From assembly GCA_977017575.1 (NCBI GenBank), contig CDRNVI010000021.1:248001-312000 (forward strand): a DNA stretch of 64,000 bases, in the 5' to 3' direction. Under the pieces are notes generated by a model, which did no database searches, was not told the DNA's origin, and was given only the letters and a program-made list of their open reading frames with translations. Each line of letters begins with the position of its first letter. Position 1 is the first letter of the stretch. Below, in pieces: positions 35,061 to 44,994 of this stretch. This stretch comes from Paramoeba atlantica (taxonomy: Eukaryota; Discosea). The position numbers and the translations under genes are program-made.

Positions 35061-37136
35061 ATGACCCGTCCCCGTAACCCTCCCCCCACCACCCCCCCAT
35101 CCCCCCCCACCCACTCCCCCGGTGATCTCGTCTACCTCCCCTCCCTCGAAGCCCTTGCCCTTATTGAGCGTCTTCTCCCCTCCCCCCCTCCCCGCGCCAC
35201 CCTCGCCCTCCTCGGTCCCACCCCCACCACCCTCCACCGTGTCCGTCTCACGCTCCCCCTCTCCGCCCTCTCCCCCCTCCCCCCCTCCCCCCTTCTCACC
35301 ACCCCCCCCACCACCCCCCTCCCCCTCCGTCGCGTCCTCCCCTACCAGCTCCGCGAGGCCCGGCACCTCGCGGCCCTCATCGCCTCCGGGGCCTACGACG
35401 CCCACTGGCCCCACTGCTTCCTCTGCGACCGCGACACCGGGACCCTGGTCCTGTGCGACGGCTGCATGAACAGCGCCCACCTGGGGTGTGTGGCGCTGAC
35501 GAAGGCCCCGAGGGGGGAGTGGAGGTGCGCGGGGTGTGTGATGGGGGGAGGGGGGGGGGAGGGGGGGGGACCCGTGGAGAGTCCCGGGGAGGTGAACGCG
35601 AGGGTGGGGCGGTTCGTGGCGGCGGTGCGGGGGGTGGTGGGGGAGGTGGGGAAAGGGGATGGGGAGGGGTGGTTTGAGGAGGTCCCGACGGTGGGGTTTG
35701 GGGGGTTGGAGGATTATCATAGTGTGGTGCGGGATCCGGTGGATTGGGGGATGGTGAGGGTGAAGGCGGAGCAGGGGGGGTATGGGTCGGTGGAGGAGGT
35801 GAGGGGGGAGGTGAGGAGGATGACGGAGAACTGTGTGCGGTATAATGGTGAGGGGAGTGAGTATGCGACGGCGGCGCGGGGGTTTGAGAACCGGGCGGAA
35901 GGGGTGATTGAGGAGTTTATGAAGACCAAGAAGGGGGCGGTTCTTCAAACGCCGGTGGGGCTTTATGAGATGGCACAGTTTTATGATTGTGACATGTCGC
36001 AGTGTCGACGTCCGTTCTTGTTTCCCCCTAATGCGTCGTTTCGCACATGTTCGGTCTTGATCACCGTATGGATACCTCCGTGGGCATGTGGAGGAGGCTC
36101 GTACCGCGCCAGGTACTCCACAGACAGAAAAATTCCCCCAACAAAAGGTAAGATTCTTGCGCTAACTCCGGACGGGAAAATACCTCTCAAAGGAGTATTC
36201 GGCCGGAAAATTTTCCTACAAGTTGTAGTGGAAAAGGAGGGCGTCGAAACTTCGAAAATAGCGACTGGGGAATACTTCTTTGTTAGAGAAGGCAAAACAG
36301 AGGCCGATGACCGTCAGCAGCACACGTTGCGGAGGGACAGCAGACAACAAGAAATAGAATTACGCAAGGGTTTAAAATCGACTACCAAAGAATCGCGGGG
36401 TCCGAGTTCGTCATTAAGGTCATTGCGAAAAGAACAGTCTCCATCAAAAGCAGGTGTGGAGTTAAATTCCAAGGGGTCCTTAAAAGAAGCTCAAGTTAAA
36501 GGAACTTCAGGTCACCCGGAAAATAAACCGCCTCAAGTGGTGAAAAAAGCACGAATCGACGTCCCGTTTCAGCCTATCAATTTACAACGCCGAGCGGACC
36601 CACTTTTTAAAGTGCAGTCTTGCCTCTACGCTTCAACATGCACTGTTGCGACGTGTGGACATTTATGTTCGTTACCTAGTGCAATATTACAACGAGCGGT
36701 GGTCAATCGCTGCACGCTACGGTACCCTTTCTTTCTCATTCAAAGGGTTTTTGTTCAGCAAGTTGTTTCCGAGGAGGAGCAATCCTCATACTCTGATATT
36801 CTTAAACGTTGTTTTCCCGAGGCATCTTCACCAAACAGTGGACATTCTACTTTTCAATACAATTTTCAAGCCATTGGTTATCCGATTTCTTGTCTTTTAA
36901 ATGAAGTTGCAGACAGAATTCATTACTTTTTGATGACTTCATCGGATGATCAAGTTGATTTGCGTTTAAAAATGGAATATGACAAGACACTCTGCGCTTT
37001 TCATCGCCAGCAAGGATGTGAAATGCAGGCTATCTCCGAAAATTTAAGCATACACGACCTGTGGAACGTGCATGTTTGTCTGCATGACTTGTGTACTTTC
37101 ATAGAGCTTAATTATTCCTTGATATTCTCGCAATAG
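35061..37136 (+). CDS. PHD finger plus bromodomain chromatin protein
   Basis: The 691-residue protein begins with about 90 Pro/Leu/Thr-rich residues from a C-rich 5' end. A PHD finger follows (about 119-160: CFLCDRDTGTLVLCDGC, AHLGCVAL, WRCAGC), with the Cys4-His-Cys3 order complete. A bromodomain spans about 180-290: the ZA loop has the P and V of WFEEVPTV, then DYHSVVRDPVDWGMVRVK, and the acetyl-lysine Asn is in NCVRYNGEGSEY. The middle (ILALTPDGKIPLKGVFGRKIFLQVVV) is folded-looking but unknown. A basic linker and a Cys/His-rich C-terminal region follow (CTVATCGHLCSL, CAFHRQQGCEM). It should read modified histone tails. The C-to-G skew flip inside this gene is the strongest of the window. 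Confidence 0.75.
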   Translation: MTRPRNPPPTTPPSPPTHSPGDLVYLPSLEALALIERLLPSPPPRATLALLGPTPTTLHRVRLTLPLSALSPLPPSPLLTTPPTTPLPLRRVLPYQLREARHLAALIASGAYDAHWPHCFLCDRDTGTLVLCDGCMNSAHLGCVALTKAPRGEWRCAGCVMGGGGGEGGGPVESPGEVNARVGRFVAAVRGVVGEVGKGDGEGWFEEVPTVGFGGLEDYHSVVRDPVDWGMVRVKAEQGGYGSVEEVRGEVRRMTENCVRYNGEGSEYATAARGFENRAEGVIEEFMKTKKGAVLQTPVGLYEMAQFYDCDMSQCRRPFLFPPNASFRTCSVLITVWIPPWACGGGSYRARYSTDRKIPPTKGKILALTPDGKIPLKGVFGRKIFLQVVVEKEGVETSKIATGEYFFVREGKTEADDRQQHTLRRDSRQQEIELRKGLKSTTKESRGPSSSLRSLRKEQSPSKAGVELNSKGSLKEAQVKGTSGHPENKPPQVVKKARIDVPFQPINLQRRADPLFKVQSCLYASTCTVATCGHLCSLPSAILQRAVVNRCTLRYPFFLIQRVFVQQVVSEEEQSSYSDILKRCFPEASSPNSGHSTFQYNFQAIGYPISCLLNEVADRIHYFLMTSSDDQVDLRLKMEYDKTLCAFHRQQGCEMQAISENLSIHDLWNVHVCLHDLCTFIELNYSLIFSQ

Positions 37137-37257
37137 CAAGGACTATTTTCCATTCCGGGCAACCGTTTTGTCTACAGGAGTTTGAGGGATGAGTGGGGAA
37201 TTACGTCGTTGCAGCTTAACTAATCGTAGTTATACATGTACTTGAATTAGTATTTTG

Positions 37258-37812
37258 ATGTTTAACAAATTTTTATACTATAGCACTATTGCTTTTCCAT
37301 TTCACTGTTCATATAAAGTCATGTACAACAGATATGCCCTGCGACTCTGTGCGCACGACATTGCAGCACGTAGCGTCACGAGCGTAGGACTTACACATTA
37401 CGGAACCGGTCTCACGTGTGGGGCACAGAAGCCTCATTACACTAATGACAGCGATCTGTTCCCCACGAATGAACGGGGGCTGAAACACACCAGCTTAATA
37501 GCGGAACCCAACACGGCTATCTACGACAGCTGGCTTCCCTGGTCCTACTTCCAACCTCACAAGGTAAGCATCCAGAAGATGGGAGTGCCGGACGCAAAGT
37601 ATTATCAGCGCTTTACGAAAAAGCCTTGGGATCTGTCATCTACGGAATACAATGAGTTAATCCACCGAAAACGAATGTTCCATACCGCATGGTTTGGTGT
37701 TATGATTTTTGTTGTGTGCTTTATTTGCAATAAAGGAAATCAATATGCCGGCCTGAGAGGGCTCGATGGGTATTGGATAGCACTTCCGGTAGGCAAACCT
37801 CATAAATTTTAA
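37258..37812 (+). CDS. Probable mitochondrial inner-membrane protein, unknown
   Basis: The first ATG is 37258 (184 aa). A second in-frame ATG at 37321 (MYNRYALRLCAHDIAAR) begins a better amphipathic import signal and may be the true start. The middle is polar with many aromatic residues (SWLPWSYFQPHKVSIQ, YYQRFTKKPWDL). One TM helix lies near residues 144-160 (TAWFGVMIFVVCFICNK). This resembles single-pass accessory subunits of kinetoplastid respiratory complexes or ATP synthase, but I recognise no family. Confidence 0.5.
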   Translation: MFNKFLYYSTIAFPFHCSYKVMYNRYALRLCAHDIAARSVTSVGLTHYGTGLTCGAQKPHYTNDSDLFPTNERGLKHTSLIAEPNTAIYDSWLPWSYFQPHKVSIQKMGVPDAKYYQRFTKKPWDLSSTEYNELIHRKRMFHTAWFGVMIFVVCFICNKGNQYAGLRGLDGYWIALPVGKPHKF

Positions 37813-38283
37813 CCAGAAAAAGCGATCTGATTCAACAAATAAAAAATAGGCCCAACGGGGTTCGATAAAGGGAATATGATATCCATTTCAGAATAGTTAA
37901 TATCGCCGATGAAAATTAGTATTGCTAACGAAATGAATTACAAAGGGGGATTTCTTGGAACGGGTGACTTTTCATTTACCTACGTAGAAGAATGATTCCC
38001 AGATTTAGGCAGGTATAACTGCGGAGCGTGTAATTGCTCGGTAACTTTTATAGCAAATTTGTACTCTTTCAATTCTTTCATGTACAGCTTCCAGTAGTTG
38101 ATAGTAAATAAACTAACACTTTCTAATATACTGCGTGTTGTTCCGCACTACTTTTATTTTCATCTACAGTGTCATCTGTAGTAACTATTACAGACCCCAA
38201 TAATACGGAGGATTCATTAAACTTCTGTCCATTTCTACAAATTCCTTTTGTTTACTACCCCTACCTCATTTGTCTACCATACG
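37813..38283. other. AT-rich spacer
   Basis: No gene or repeat is seen. The last 60 bases before the next ATG are pyrimidine-rich (CTTTTGTTTACTACCCCTACCTC). Confidence 0.35.
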
Positions 38284-40935
38284 ATGGCAGCTTTGCCCCA
38301 TCAATGTCTCTACACCACGGGACGGATTCTTGTCTGCGAAGAGAGCCAAGTTGTGGCGTACACCGTTCCTACGTTTACCAAGGCCCGTACTCAATCTCCC
38401 CAAAATCGGTCACATCCAGACACTCCTGTTGCCTATACTGTGCAGCCAACGCCAATGTTCACTCAATCGAATCAGGAGAATAAGACAAAAAGCTCTTCCC
38501 TGTGTGGAGATGCCCCCGTCGCCGTATGGGGGTTGTCTACCCTACGAAGAGCTCCCAGAGTATACAATACAACTTCTGCAATTTCCAAGAAAAATGATAG
38601 AGAAACCGAAGAGAACCACATTGTGGGCGCACGCGTAATTTGGGTAAATGGTATTTACATGGATATTGATATCGTAACCGGCAGTGTGGAGCACATGGGA
38701 CAGATTCCGTTTTACAAAGATAAGGCCGAGCGTAGTGTTGTGTCAGCACATCCGTATGGCGAACATGGAGTGCTATTGATTACAGTAGCTGAAAATACGC
38801 CTGAACAAGTTGAGGCCACAGTATGGGATCTATCACGAGCTCTTCCAGCGGAATTGTTTCGATGGGAAGCGTGTCCGTCGACCGTCGTTGCCGCGTGTGC
38901 ATCGGAAGAAATTCCATCTACAGAGCACGTAGCAGAAATTGGGTCCTGTGCCCCAACTCGGGCGCTAGTGGCCCTTACGCATGACCGACGCGATGTGGTG
39001 TGGTATGCCCCTGCTGGGTATAAAACCATAAAATTAGCCACAGAGCTTAAAATTACGCTTTCGCTCCCTTTAAAGTGTGTCGTCCAGTCGCTGTACTGTC
39101 ACCCACGCATTTCCTCTCTCGTAGCGCTTAGTGTAAGTGATGGCACCCTGGCAATGCTGCGCGGTATGGAAAGCACTGGGACAAGTCTCCAGGAAGGGTC
39201 TGTTTTTATGAAGCGCTGGCACTCGAACGCATTCGCTGCCGCCTCGTGGGGTAACGGCGGGAGTCTAGGCAGTGATAATACTTTTTTTACCGGAGGACGA
39301 GAAGGGGTGTTGTGTACATGGTCGACCGTCACGTTTAAAGTATCCACCCTACCTCATTTCTCGGGAACGATTGTCCATATTTTGCCAAACTGTGCGAATC
39401 CGAGTGAGTTGGCCATTTTACTGAACACACATCGTGTTATCATTACCGACACGGGGAGTAATAAAATGCTAATGGAACTCAATGGAGTGTGGATTCGGCG
39501 TTTCGGAACACGTGTAACACAGCTGCGCACGTTACGTTTTCTGTCCAAACCCTGCGTTGCTTGCTTCGGCGAAACAAATGACGAAGTGCGTCTGTTCGAT
39601 GAGACCTCTGGGAAGGTGGTGTGGAGTATTGCCCCCACAAATCAAAAATCAGCTTCCTGCCGCGACCCTGCGGAGGATACGCAGTGTACTCAAGTTGTAG
39701 CAATCTGCTCTTTGCAGTATTGCGGTACAGATCACTTGGTAATACTCGAGAAAAACAATATACAACTGCTCGCCGGACAAGTAATGCGCATTCTTCGATT
39801 TTTTCATTATGACGCGCATGTTCGTAATCTTACCTGTAACACCGTTGTGCATGAACCACATTCTCAAGCCAGAGTCCGTGATACTAGCACTGACGGATCA
39901 CAAGACACCAGAAACGAAATTATTATGTGTCCTCATCCGATCGATGGAGTGTTGCTTACGGCTAGTTCTCAGGAATCGAAACTTTGGAAAATGGAAGTGA
40001 GAGTCGATGCATATGACGCGGCCGATGTAAACGATGGGGCCAGCATCCAATGGGAATGTATTGGAGTTCGGTTCCTGGGGACCATAACAGCGGCATTTAC
40101 GAAGGACGGCTCCGTACTCGGCTGTTGCCACTACCCCGGAACATCCTACGTATTGTATGACACACAATCTCTCCGACGTGGCGAGCAGTGGGCTGTTCTG
40201 AAAGAAATTAATATGCCAGAAACATCCTCTGCGAGCTCCTGGTTGCGAGATGCATTCTTCAGTCGTGATAGTCAGCTTCTTGTAGCACATGATATGCACC
40301 AATTCTACGCATGCAATATTTTGAGTCACGCCAAAGAATTCTCGGCGACCGGATCCTTCGAATCACGTATTAGAAAGTGCTTTGCAGTTGGTATCGAAGG
40401 TGTTTTCGCCTTGTGGACCGACAAGGATATTTCATTGGTCAGATTGGTCTCAGAAAAGACTTCAGATGAATCTCCGTTGGTTGTGCGAAGTGATATAGTA
40501 TGCCAGGAAAACTTGTCTTTCAGTGAACATATTCTTGATGCAGCCAGCATTCGAGTCCAATCCCCCTCAATTGCGTCATTTTTATTTCTACGCAAACCGA
40601 CAAGTATCAGAGTTGCGCATGAAAATCCTATATTAGACATTGTGCTTTGGGAGAAGCCCATAGGTGGCGAAATAGAAATAAAAAACGGACAGGTAAATGC
40701 TTTTCGACGCGCACAGACAACCGATTTTCCTGCCATCGATGACTTAGATAACAAAAGCAAGGGAAGCAAGAACGTAATATTTCGTGTTCATCATACAGAT
40801 CTTCAAAAAAGTGACCCGGAATATTCGTCAAATAGAGAGAAACCCGTTCAAAGTTCACTCTCGGAACTATTCAATGCGCCACCCTATGAAATGCCCCCAA
40901 TATCTACTATTCTTTACAACTATTTGATGAAATAG
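38284..40935 (+). CDS. WD-repeat protein, WDR75/UTP17-like (ribosome biogenesis)
   Basis: The start ATG 38284 gives 883 residues; the frame is open a little further left without ATG. Many beta-propeller blades can be seen: APVAVWGLSTL, EATVWDLSRAL, RDVVWYAPAGYKTIKL, FFTGGREGVLCTWSTVTFKVSTL, NDEVRLFDETSGKVVWSI, GTSYVLYDTQS. The blade reading TGGREGVL-x-x-W followed by SGTIVHIL and a VIITDTG strand is characteristic of WDR75/UTP17 (NAN1), a member of the t-UTP subcomplex of the small-subunit processome. The C terminus ends in NAPPYEMPPISTIL, reminiscent of the P/S-x-H-x-LP motifs of this family. The identification is moderate; double WD40 propellers are certain enough. Confidence 0.6.
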   Translation: MAALPHQCLYTTGRILVCEESQVVAYTVPTFTKARTQSPQNRSHPDTPVAYTVQPTPMFTQSNQENKTKSSSLCGDAPVAVWGLSTLRRAPRVYNTTSAISKKNDRETEENHIVGARVIWVNGIYMDIDIVTGSVEHMGQIPFYKDKAERSVVSAHPYGEHGVLLITVAENTPEQVEATVWDLSRALPAELFRWEACPSTVVAACASEEIPSTEHVAEIGSCAPTRALVALTHDRRDVVWYAPAGYKTIKLATELKITLSLPLKCVVQSLYCHPRISSLVALSVSDGTLAMLRGMESTGTSLQEGSVFMKRWHSNAFAAASWGNGGSLGSDNTFFTGGREGVLCTWSTVTFKVSTLPHFSGTIVHILPNCANPSELAILLNTHRVIITDTGSNKMLMELNGVWIRRFGTRVTQLRTLRFLSKPCVACFGETNDEVRLFDETSGKVVWSIAPTNQKSASCRDPAEDTQCTQVVAICSLQYCGTDHLVILEKNNIQLLAGQVMRILRFFHYDAHVRNLTCNTVVHEPHSQARVRDTSTDGSQDTRNEIIMCPHPIDGVLLTASSQESKLWKMEVRVDAYDAADVNDGASIQWECIGVRFLGTITAAFTKDGSVLGCCHYPGTSYVLYDTQSLRRGEQWAVLKEINMPETSSASSWLRDAFFSRDSQLLVAHDMHQFYACNILSHAKEFSATGSFESRIRKCFAVGIEGVFALWTDKDISLVRLVSEKTSDESPLVVRSDIVCQENLSFSEHILDAASIRVQSPSIASFLFLRKPTSIRVAHENPILDIVLWEKPIGGEIEIKNGQVNAFRRAQTTDFPAIDDLDNKSKGSKNVIFRVHHTDLQKSDPEYSSNREKPVQSSLSELFNAPPYEMPPISTILYNYLMK

Positions 40936-41140
40936 GAATTCCATCGGAACTTATTATCGTGACGCTACTGTACTTCAAGTCCTTTACCATTTTATCTATG
41001 CACAGGAAATTATGCTTTACTGGAACTACCTAACACTGAACCATGTGGTGGACGAAAAATCCTTTTTGTAACTTTGACGACAGAAAGTTTTAATAAGAAA
41101 TACATTTCATAGTAATTCTTTTTATCTATACTTCTACAAC

Positions 41141-41578
41141 ATGGCCCCAGGGAAGAGGGAACGAGGAGGGAAGGGGAAAAAAGCTCAGGGTGCCTTAGGT
41201 CAGCGGACAGCAAAAGGTGGAGCATTTCTTCCTGGCGATCGCAAACGAAAGCGTAGAGGTAAAAAATTCGAGAAGTGGAGTGCCTACATCCATAAAGTAC
41301 TCAAAGAGGTTCATCCCAATTTAGGTATCAGCACGCGTGGCATGAAAATCATGAACTCCTTTTCAGAAGATATGTTCGACCGTATTCATAACGAGGCGAT
41401 CGCACTATCAAAACTCAATAGAGCGAGAACACTCTCCGCTAGAGAGTTACAAACAGCATCCCGCTTGCTGCTTCCCGGAGAGCTTGCCAAACACGCCATG
41501 AGTGAGGGCACGAAAGCCGTAGCGAAGTACAGCGCCTCTATTGTTCAAGAGCGTACAGAAGCCCGCGATGAAGAATAA
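41141..41578 (+). CDS. Histone H2B
   Basis: The histone fold is clear: [58 protein letters not shown] and [19 protein letters not shown]. The last two blocks are near-universal H2B sequence. The N-terminal tail (about 45 residues) is longer than in trypanosomatids and ends in a Lys/Arg run before the fold. There is an extra acidic C-terminal extension ([12 protein letters not shown]), which is unusual because H2B normally ends soon after KYTSS. It pairs with H2A in the nucleosome. It is a single copy here, with a non-histone neighbour on each side. Confidence 0.95.
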   Translation: MAPGKRERGGKGKKAQGALGQRTAKGGAFLPGDRKRKRRGKKFEKWSAYIHKVLKEVHPNLGISTRGMKIMNSFSEDMFDRIHNEAIALSKLNRARTLSARELQTASRLLLPGELAKHAMSEGTKAVAKYSASIVQERTEARDEE

Positions 41579-41664
41579 CCACAACTGGTAATCACGTCAG
41601 TTATTTAGCAAACGCATTTTAGTACAATGTGACGTAGTGTATAGAGGACATTTTATTCATATTT

Positions 41665-41805
41665 ATGAGAACAGAAGAAGCATACACTAGAGCTTTCGCT
41701 TTAGTTGCACCTACAGCTCTCTATTTTTCATGCGTAGTTGGAGTTCTTTTTTATTTAGGACGTACAAAATTTCATGGAGCTGCAGATAAATCAGTACGAC
41801 GCTAA
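41665..41805 (+). CDS. Tiny single-pass membrane protein (46 aa)
   Basis: Short but convincing: an ATG, a charged N terminus (MRTEEAYTR), a hydrophobic helix (FALVAPTALYFSCVVGVLFYLG) and a basic C terminus (RTKFHGAADKSVRR). It sits in the middle of a 390-bp gap where a gene is expected, on the same strand as the array. The layout fits small subunits of mitochondrial complexes (cytochrome oxidase, bc1 or ATP synthase) or the small subunit of serine palmitoyltransferase. I cannot choose among these. Confidence 0.5.
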   Translation: MRTEEAYTRAFALVAPTALYFSCVVGVLFYLGRTKFHGAADKSVRR

Positions 41806-41968
41806 CATTAACTCAAACTTTTAATACAACGAATGCGAAAATGTGTGAAAATAATATTGCATTCTGACATTCATTTAAAGTTTTGAGTGTACTTGCGAAA
41901 AGTTCACGGGAATTCATTTTCTTTTTAATTTTTTTCATTTCCTATTCAACTTTTCCTACCTTGTTTTT

Positions 41969-44482
41969 ATGAGCGACGGCAACGCAAGTCGATCTCTTAC
42001 CCCAACGCACAACGAGGAGCTTGAGCAAGAGTGCCACCATAAAAATATCGAGTCGGGTACCACGCAAGTCAATTTTGAAATCGTAGCCCCTGAAACGACT
42101 CCCTCACACAACGAGTCTTCGTCGCAACGACCAAGTCCCGCTCCCTCCTCCACCGCTTCTGCCGTATCCTGCACCCCACCAACCACGCACCCTCACGAGT
42201 ACTCTCCCTTTTCGACCCCTTTCTCAGAGTCTTCTCACCCTCGCGAACCTTCTGCCCCTTCCGAACCTGATCATTTCACCCCTTCCCAGGACCCACACCC
42301 TTCTCTCGATATGGCTACAGAAAACGAATCTTCTCCACTATCTGCGCATTCGGAAAAAGAAGAAGACGAGCACAACATCTCCGATAACCTCACAACCTCA
42401 TCTAAGACGCAAAGTACCAGTCCTACTCGAACACCCCCCAAACCAGAAGATCACAACATCCCTGATAGAATTCCAACCTCATCTCAAACCCAAAGTACCC
42501 GTCCTGATCCAACAGCGCCCAAAGAAGAAGACGAAGACGAAGCCGAAGAAGAGGAGCACCATATCCCAACCCCATCTCACACCCCAAGTACCCGTCCTGA
42601 TCCAACAGCCCCCAAAGAAGACGAAGAAGCGGACGAAAAAGACGAAGACCACCCTATCCCCACCCGATCTTCTCAACCCCGAAGTGCGAGTCCGGATCCA
42701 ACGGCCCCTGCCGTCTCGGCTCCCCCCCGCGCCTCCACCCCCCGTAGCTCCACGGGGACCATCAGCGTGAGTCTTCGCTCCATGTCGTTACCCCAGGAGA
42801 GCACTCGCGGGGCGCTGCGGGAGAGCGAGCGGGAGAGCTCGGTGGGGGCAAGGGTGTCGAGGGAGAGGGAGGCCGCGGAGGGACGGGTGAGATCTCCCAG
42901 CCCGGTGGAGGTCTCGGAGGGGGTGGGCGTGGATGAGGGTGATGTCGTTGCGCAGAAGGAAGGGGAAGAGGCGGTCGAAGGTTGCCGTGTAAAGGGATCG
43001 GGTTCCGTCGAGGTGGATGATGCGCGTGCTGGTGAGGATGTGGACGGGAGGGAGGAGAATGGCGCTACCGATGGCTTAAATATGGAAATGGGTCCAGTAT
43101 CCCCTTCCCAAAGTGTCACCTCCGATCTTGAGGAATCACCTGTTAGTTCAGCATCATCTCGGGTTTCAGACAGCACTGCACAAGATGATTTTCTAAACAA
43201 ACTGCGTGAAAAACTTTTTGAAAAGAAAACCAGTGTTGAGGAGAAGCAGGACATGGTGAAAATGCTGGACTCTGAAATCAGAGAATCCAACTCATTAGAT
43301 GAGTTAAAGTGCACGCTCAATGAGCTGGTCAACAAGCGCATAGAATTGGAGGAAACCTGTAATATTATCCAGAAAGAATGTGAGGTCCTGAGTCCGCGCT
43401 TTAATGAATGTGAAGAGAACGAGTCTGATAGAGTCAAGGAAGTTACTCTTCTAACACAGCTTGATCAATTAGAAACAGCGCAAGTTACAGCACTAAAGAA
43501 GATAGCTGAAACAGAAAGTGATCTTCGAAGTATAGGGGAGTTGTTAAAGACGAGTACAACTCAGTACAAGTCATTAATAGACACACTTGAAAAAAATGTT
43601 CACTCTACAAAGGCCTCTATTGAGGAGAAAATTGAAAAGGACTTGGATGCAGGTGAATGCGCGAACAGCGAAGAACTGCTTGAATCGTTTCGTGATCTAG
43701 TTACACAGTGTAGCAAGCAATTGTTTATAGCGCAACAACAGAATGATGATGCCACCAGGGTATTAGAAATACAAGAGAATCTCAAGGAAACGACCGATCT
43801 CGAGAATACACAGCATTTAAAGCTCCTGAAACAAAAGAAGGACGAATATCTTTACCATATAGCGTCAAGGATTCTGACAGAACGGGAGTCACTTTTGCAG
43901 GAAATTTGTGATCTTAGAAATATCAATCGCGAGCAAGCATACAATTTAAGGCGAGGGCAGGTCGAAAAACCGAAAGCATTCGGAGGTCCTCACGGTGCTC
44001 CGAATCTCGGGCCTCCCAAAGTTCGTCCAAATATTGCTGACTTATCTCTTCGTGGCGTACTGCCTCTTACAAGTGCTTCTGTGAGTCCATCGAAGTTACG
44101 CCACACAGAATTCAAAGAGCTTGCTCTTCCAACCGAGGGCGAAATCGCGGTTCATGAAGCAAACTGCATACAGGAAGAACGCCGCAACCAGTTGATGAAT
44201 ACCTTAGCCGAAATTGCGACAGCAAAGACCAAACAGGAGGCAGAAATAAGGGACGTGCTTGAGTCTCGACGAAAGCTCAACGAGGCGCAACGCCATTCAA
44301 TGCAGGAGCTGGAGACTGTTCAACTTGAGACCCGACAACGAGCTACGCATTTGGAGGACACCAACATGCGTTTGGATGAGCAATGCGACACATTGGCGTT
44401 ACACCTTGAAGAGATTTGTCGCATAAATAAGTGCTCCAACGAAACTACACTTAACGCACAGGCCTTGCCGTTATCTAGGTAA
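41969..44482 (+). CDS. Long protein with disordered repeat-bearing N terminus and coiled-coil C terminus
   Basis: Residues 1-390 are Ser/Thr/Pro/Glu-rich. About three degenerate tandem repeats of 30-40 residues can be seen (each with a QTQST/HTPST, RPDPTAPKE and an acidic run, then HxIP). From about 395 the protein is a long heptad-patterned coiled coil (LREKLFEKKTSVEEKQDMV, ITERESLLQEICDLRN and others). A short break near 665-715 (KAFGGPHGAPNLGPPKVRP) separates a last coil. There is no motor, membrane or enzymatic domain. A cytoskeletal or scaffold role is the natural guess. The first kilobase is C-rich then G-rich. Confidence 0.6.
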   Translation: MSDGNASRSLTPTHNEELEQECHHKNIESGTTQVNFEIVAPETTPSHNESSSQRPSPAPSSTASAVSCTPPTTHPHEYSPFSTPFSESSHPREPSAPSEPDHFTPSQDPHPSLDMATENESSPLSAHSEKEEDEHNISDNLTTSSKTQSTSPTRTPPKPEDHNIPDRIPTSSQTQSTRPDPTAPKEEDEDEAEEEEHHIPTPSHTPSTRPDPTAPKEDEEADEKDEDHPIPTRSSQPRSASPDPTAPAVSAPPRASTPRSSTGTISVSLRSMSLPQESTRGALRESERESSVGARVSREREAAEGRVRSPSPVEVSEGVGVDEGDVVAQKEGEEAVEGCRVKGSGSVEVDDARAGEDVDGREENGATDGLNMEMGPVSPSQSVTSDLEESPVSSASSRVSDSTAQDDFLNKLREKLFEKKTSVEEKQDMVKMLDSEIRESNSLDELKCTLNELVNKRIELEETCNIIQKECEVLSPRFNECEENESDRVKEVTLLTQLDQLETAQVTALKKIAETESDLRSIGELLKTSTTQYKSLIDTLEKNVHSTKASIEEKIEKDLDAGECANSEELLESFRDLVTQCSKQLFIAQQQNDDATRVLEIQENLKETTDLENTQHLKLLKQKKDEYLYHIASRILTERESLLQEICDLRNINREQAYNLRRGQVEKPKAFGGPHGAPNLGPPKVRPNIADLSLRGVLPLTSASVSPSKLRHTEFKELALPTEGEIAVHEANCIQEERRNQLMNTLAEIATAKTKQEAEIRDVLESRRKLNEAQRHSMQELETVQLETRQRATHLEDTNMRLDEQCDTLALHLEEICRINKCSNETTLNAQALPLSR

Positions 44483-44956
44483 GAACCTCTTAAAAATATC
44501 TCAAAGCTAGTTTTATATTGGATGAAATCGTATGATTTCTTTAGTTTGTTTATCAAGATGATTATTTCTTTTTACCAATAGGCATCTTTCGTCTCCATAC
44601 GAATATTGCGAGTAGTATCGTCATAGGCCCATTAAAGAAAACAAGAACACCCTTAAATATTTGTATCTTTATGTGGCAGAAGTGCAGTGTATTGATTTAT
44701 GTGAAGGTATTTAAAATGAATGTGATGGTACCTAAATATGAGTTTTTGTGTGTACATGATCTTTTTACGTACGTGTATGTCTGCGCAGCAAATGTTATGC
44801 GCAGCATGCGTTTAGAATCAGTACATCACCCATTGCGTTGTAAATATACTGTCCAACTCGAATTGATGTGAAAGTTCACGTTAGACAAGAGGTTGAGCGT
44901 ACACTCATGTACATGTATATGTCTAAGCAGGATCTTATAATTATTTATGTAGAGAT
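44483..44956. other. AT-rich spacer
   Basis: A 66-codon open frame at 44671-44871 is rejected as a gene. No RNA gene or repeat is seen. Confidence 0.35.
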
Positions 44957-44972
44957 TTCTTTTGCTTACAGT
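44957..44972 (+). promoter_or_regulatory. Candidate spliced-leader acceptor for the AOS1-like gene
   Basis: TTTCTTTTGCTTACAG is a textbook polypyrimidine tract with AG at 44971-44972, 22 bases before ATG 44995. It explains why the start is 44995 rather than any non-ATG codon further left. Confidence 0.45.
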
Positions 44973-44994
44973 ACTTGCGTTAGACGTATTCATG

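Noticed and set aside
35007-35948. - strand 313-codon frame over the PHD-bromodomain gene
   Set aside because: It is the complement of a composition-biased gene; PHD and bromodomain motifs lie on the + strand.
44671-44871. 66-residue frame between the coiled-coil gene and AOS1
   Set aside because: Met/Val-rich translation, no domain, and it ends in the spacer without supporting signals.
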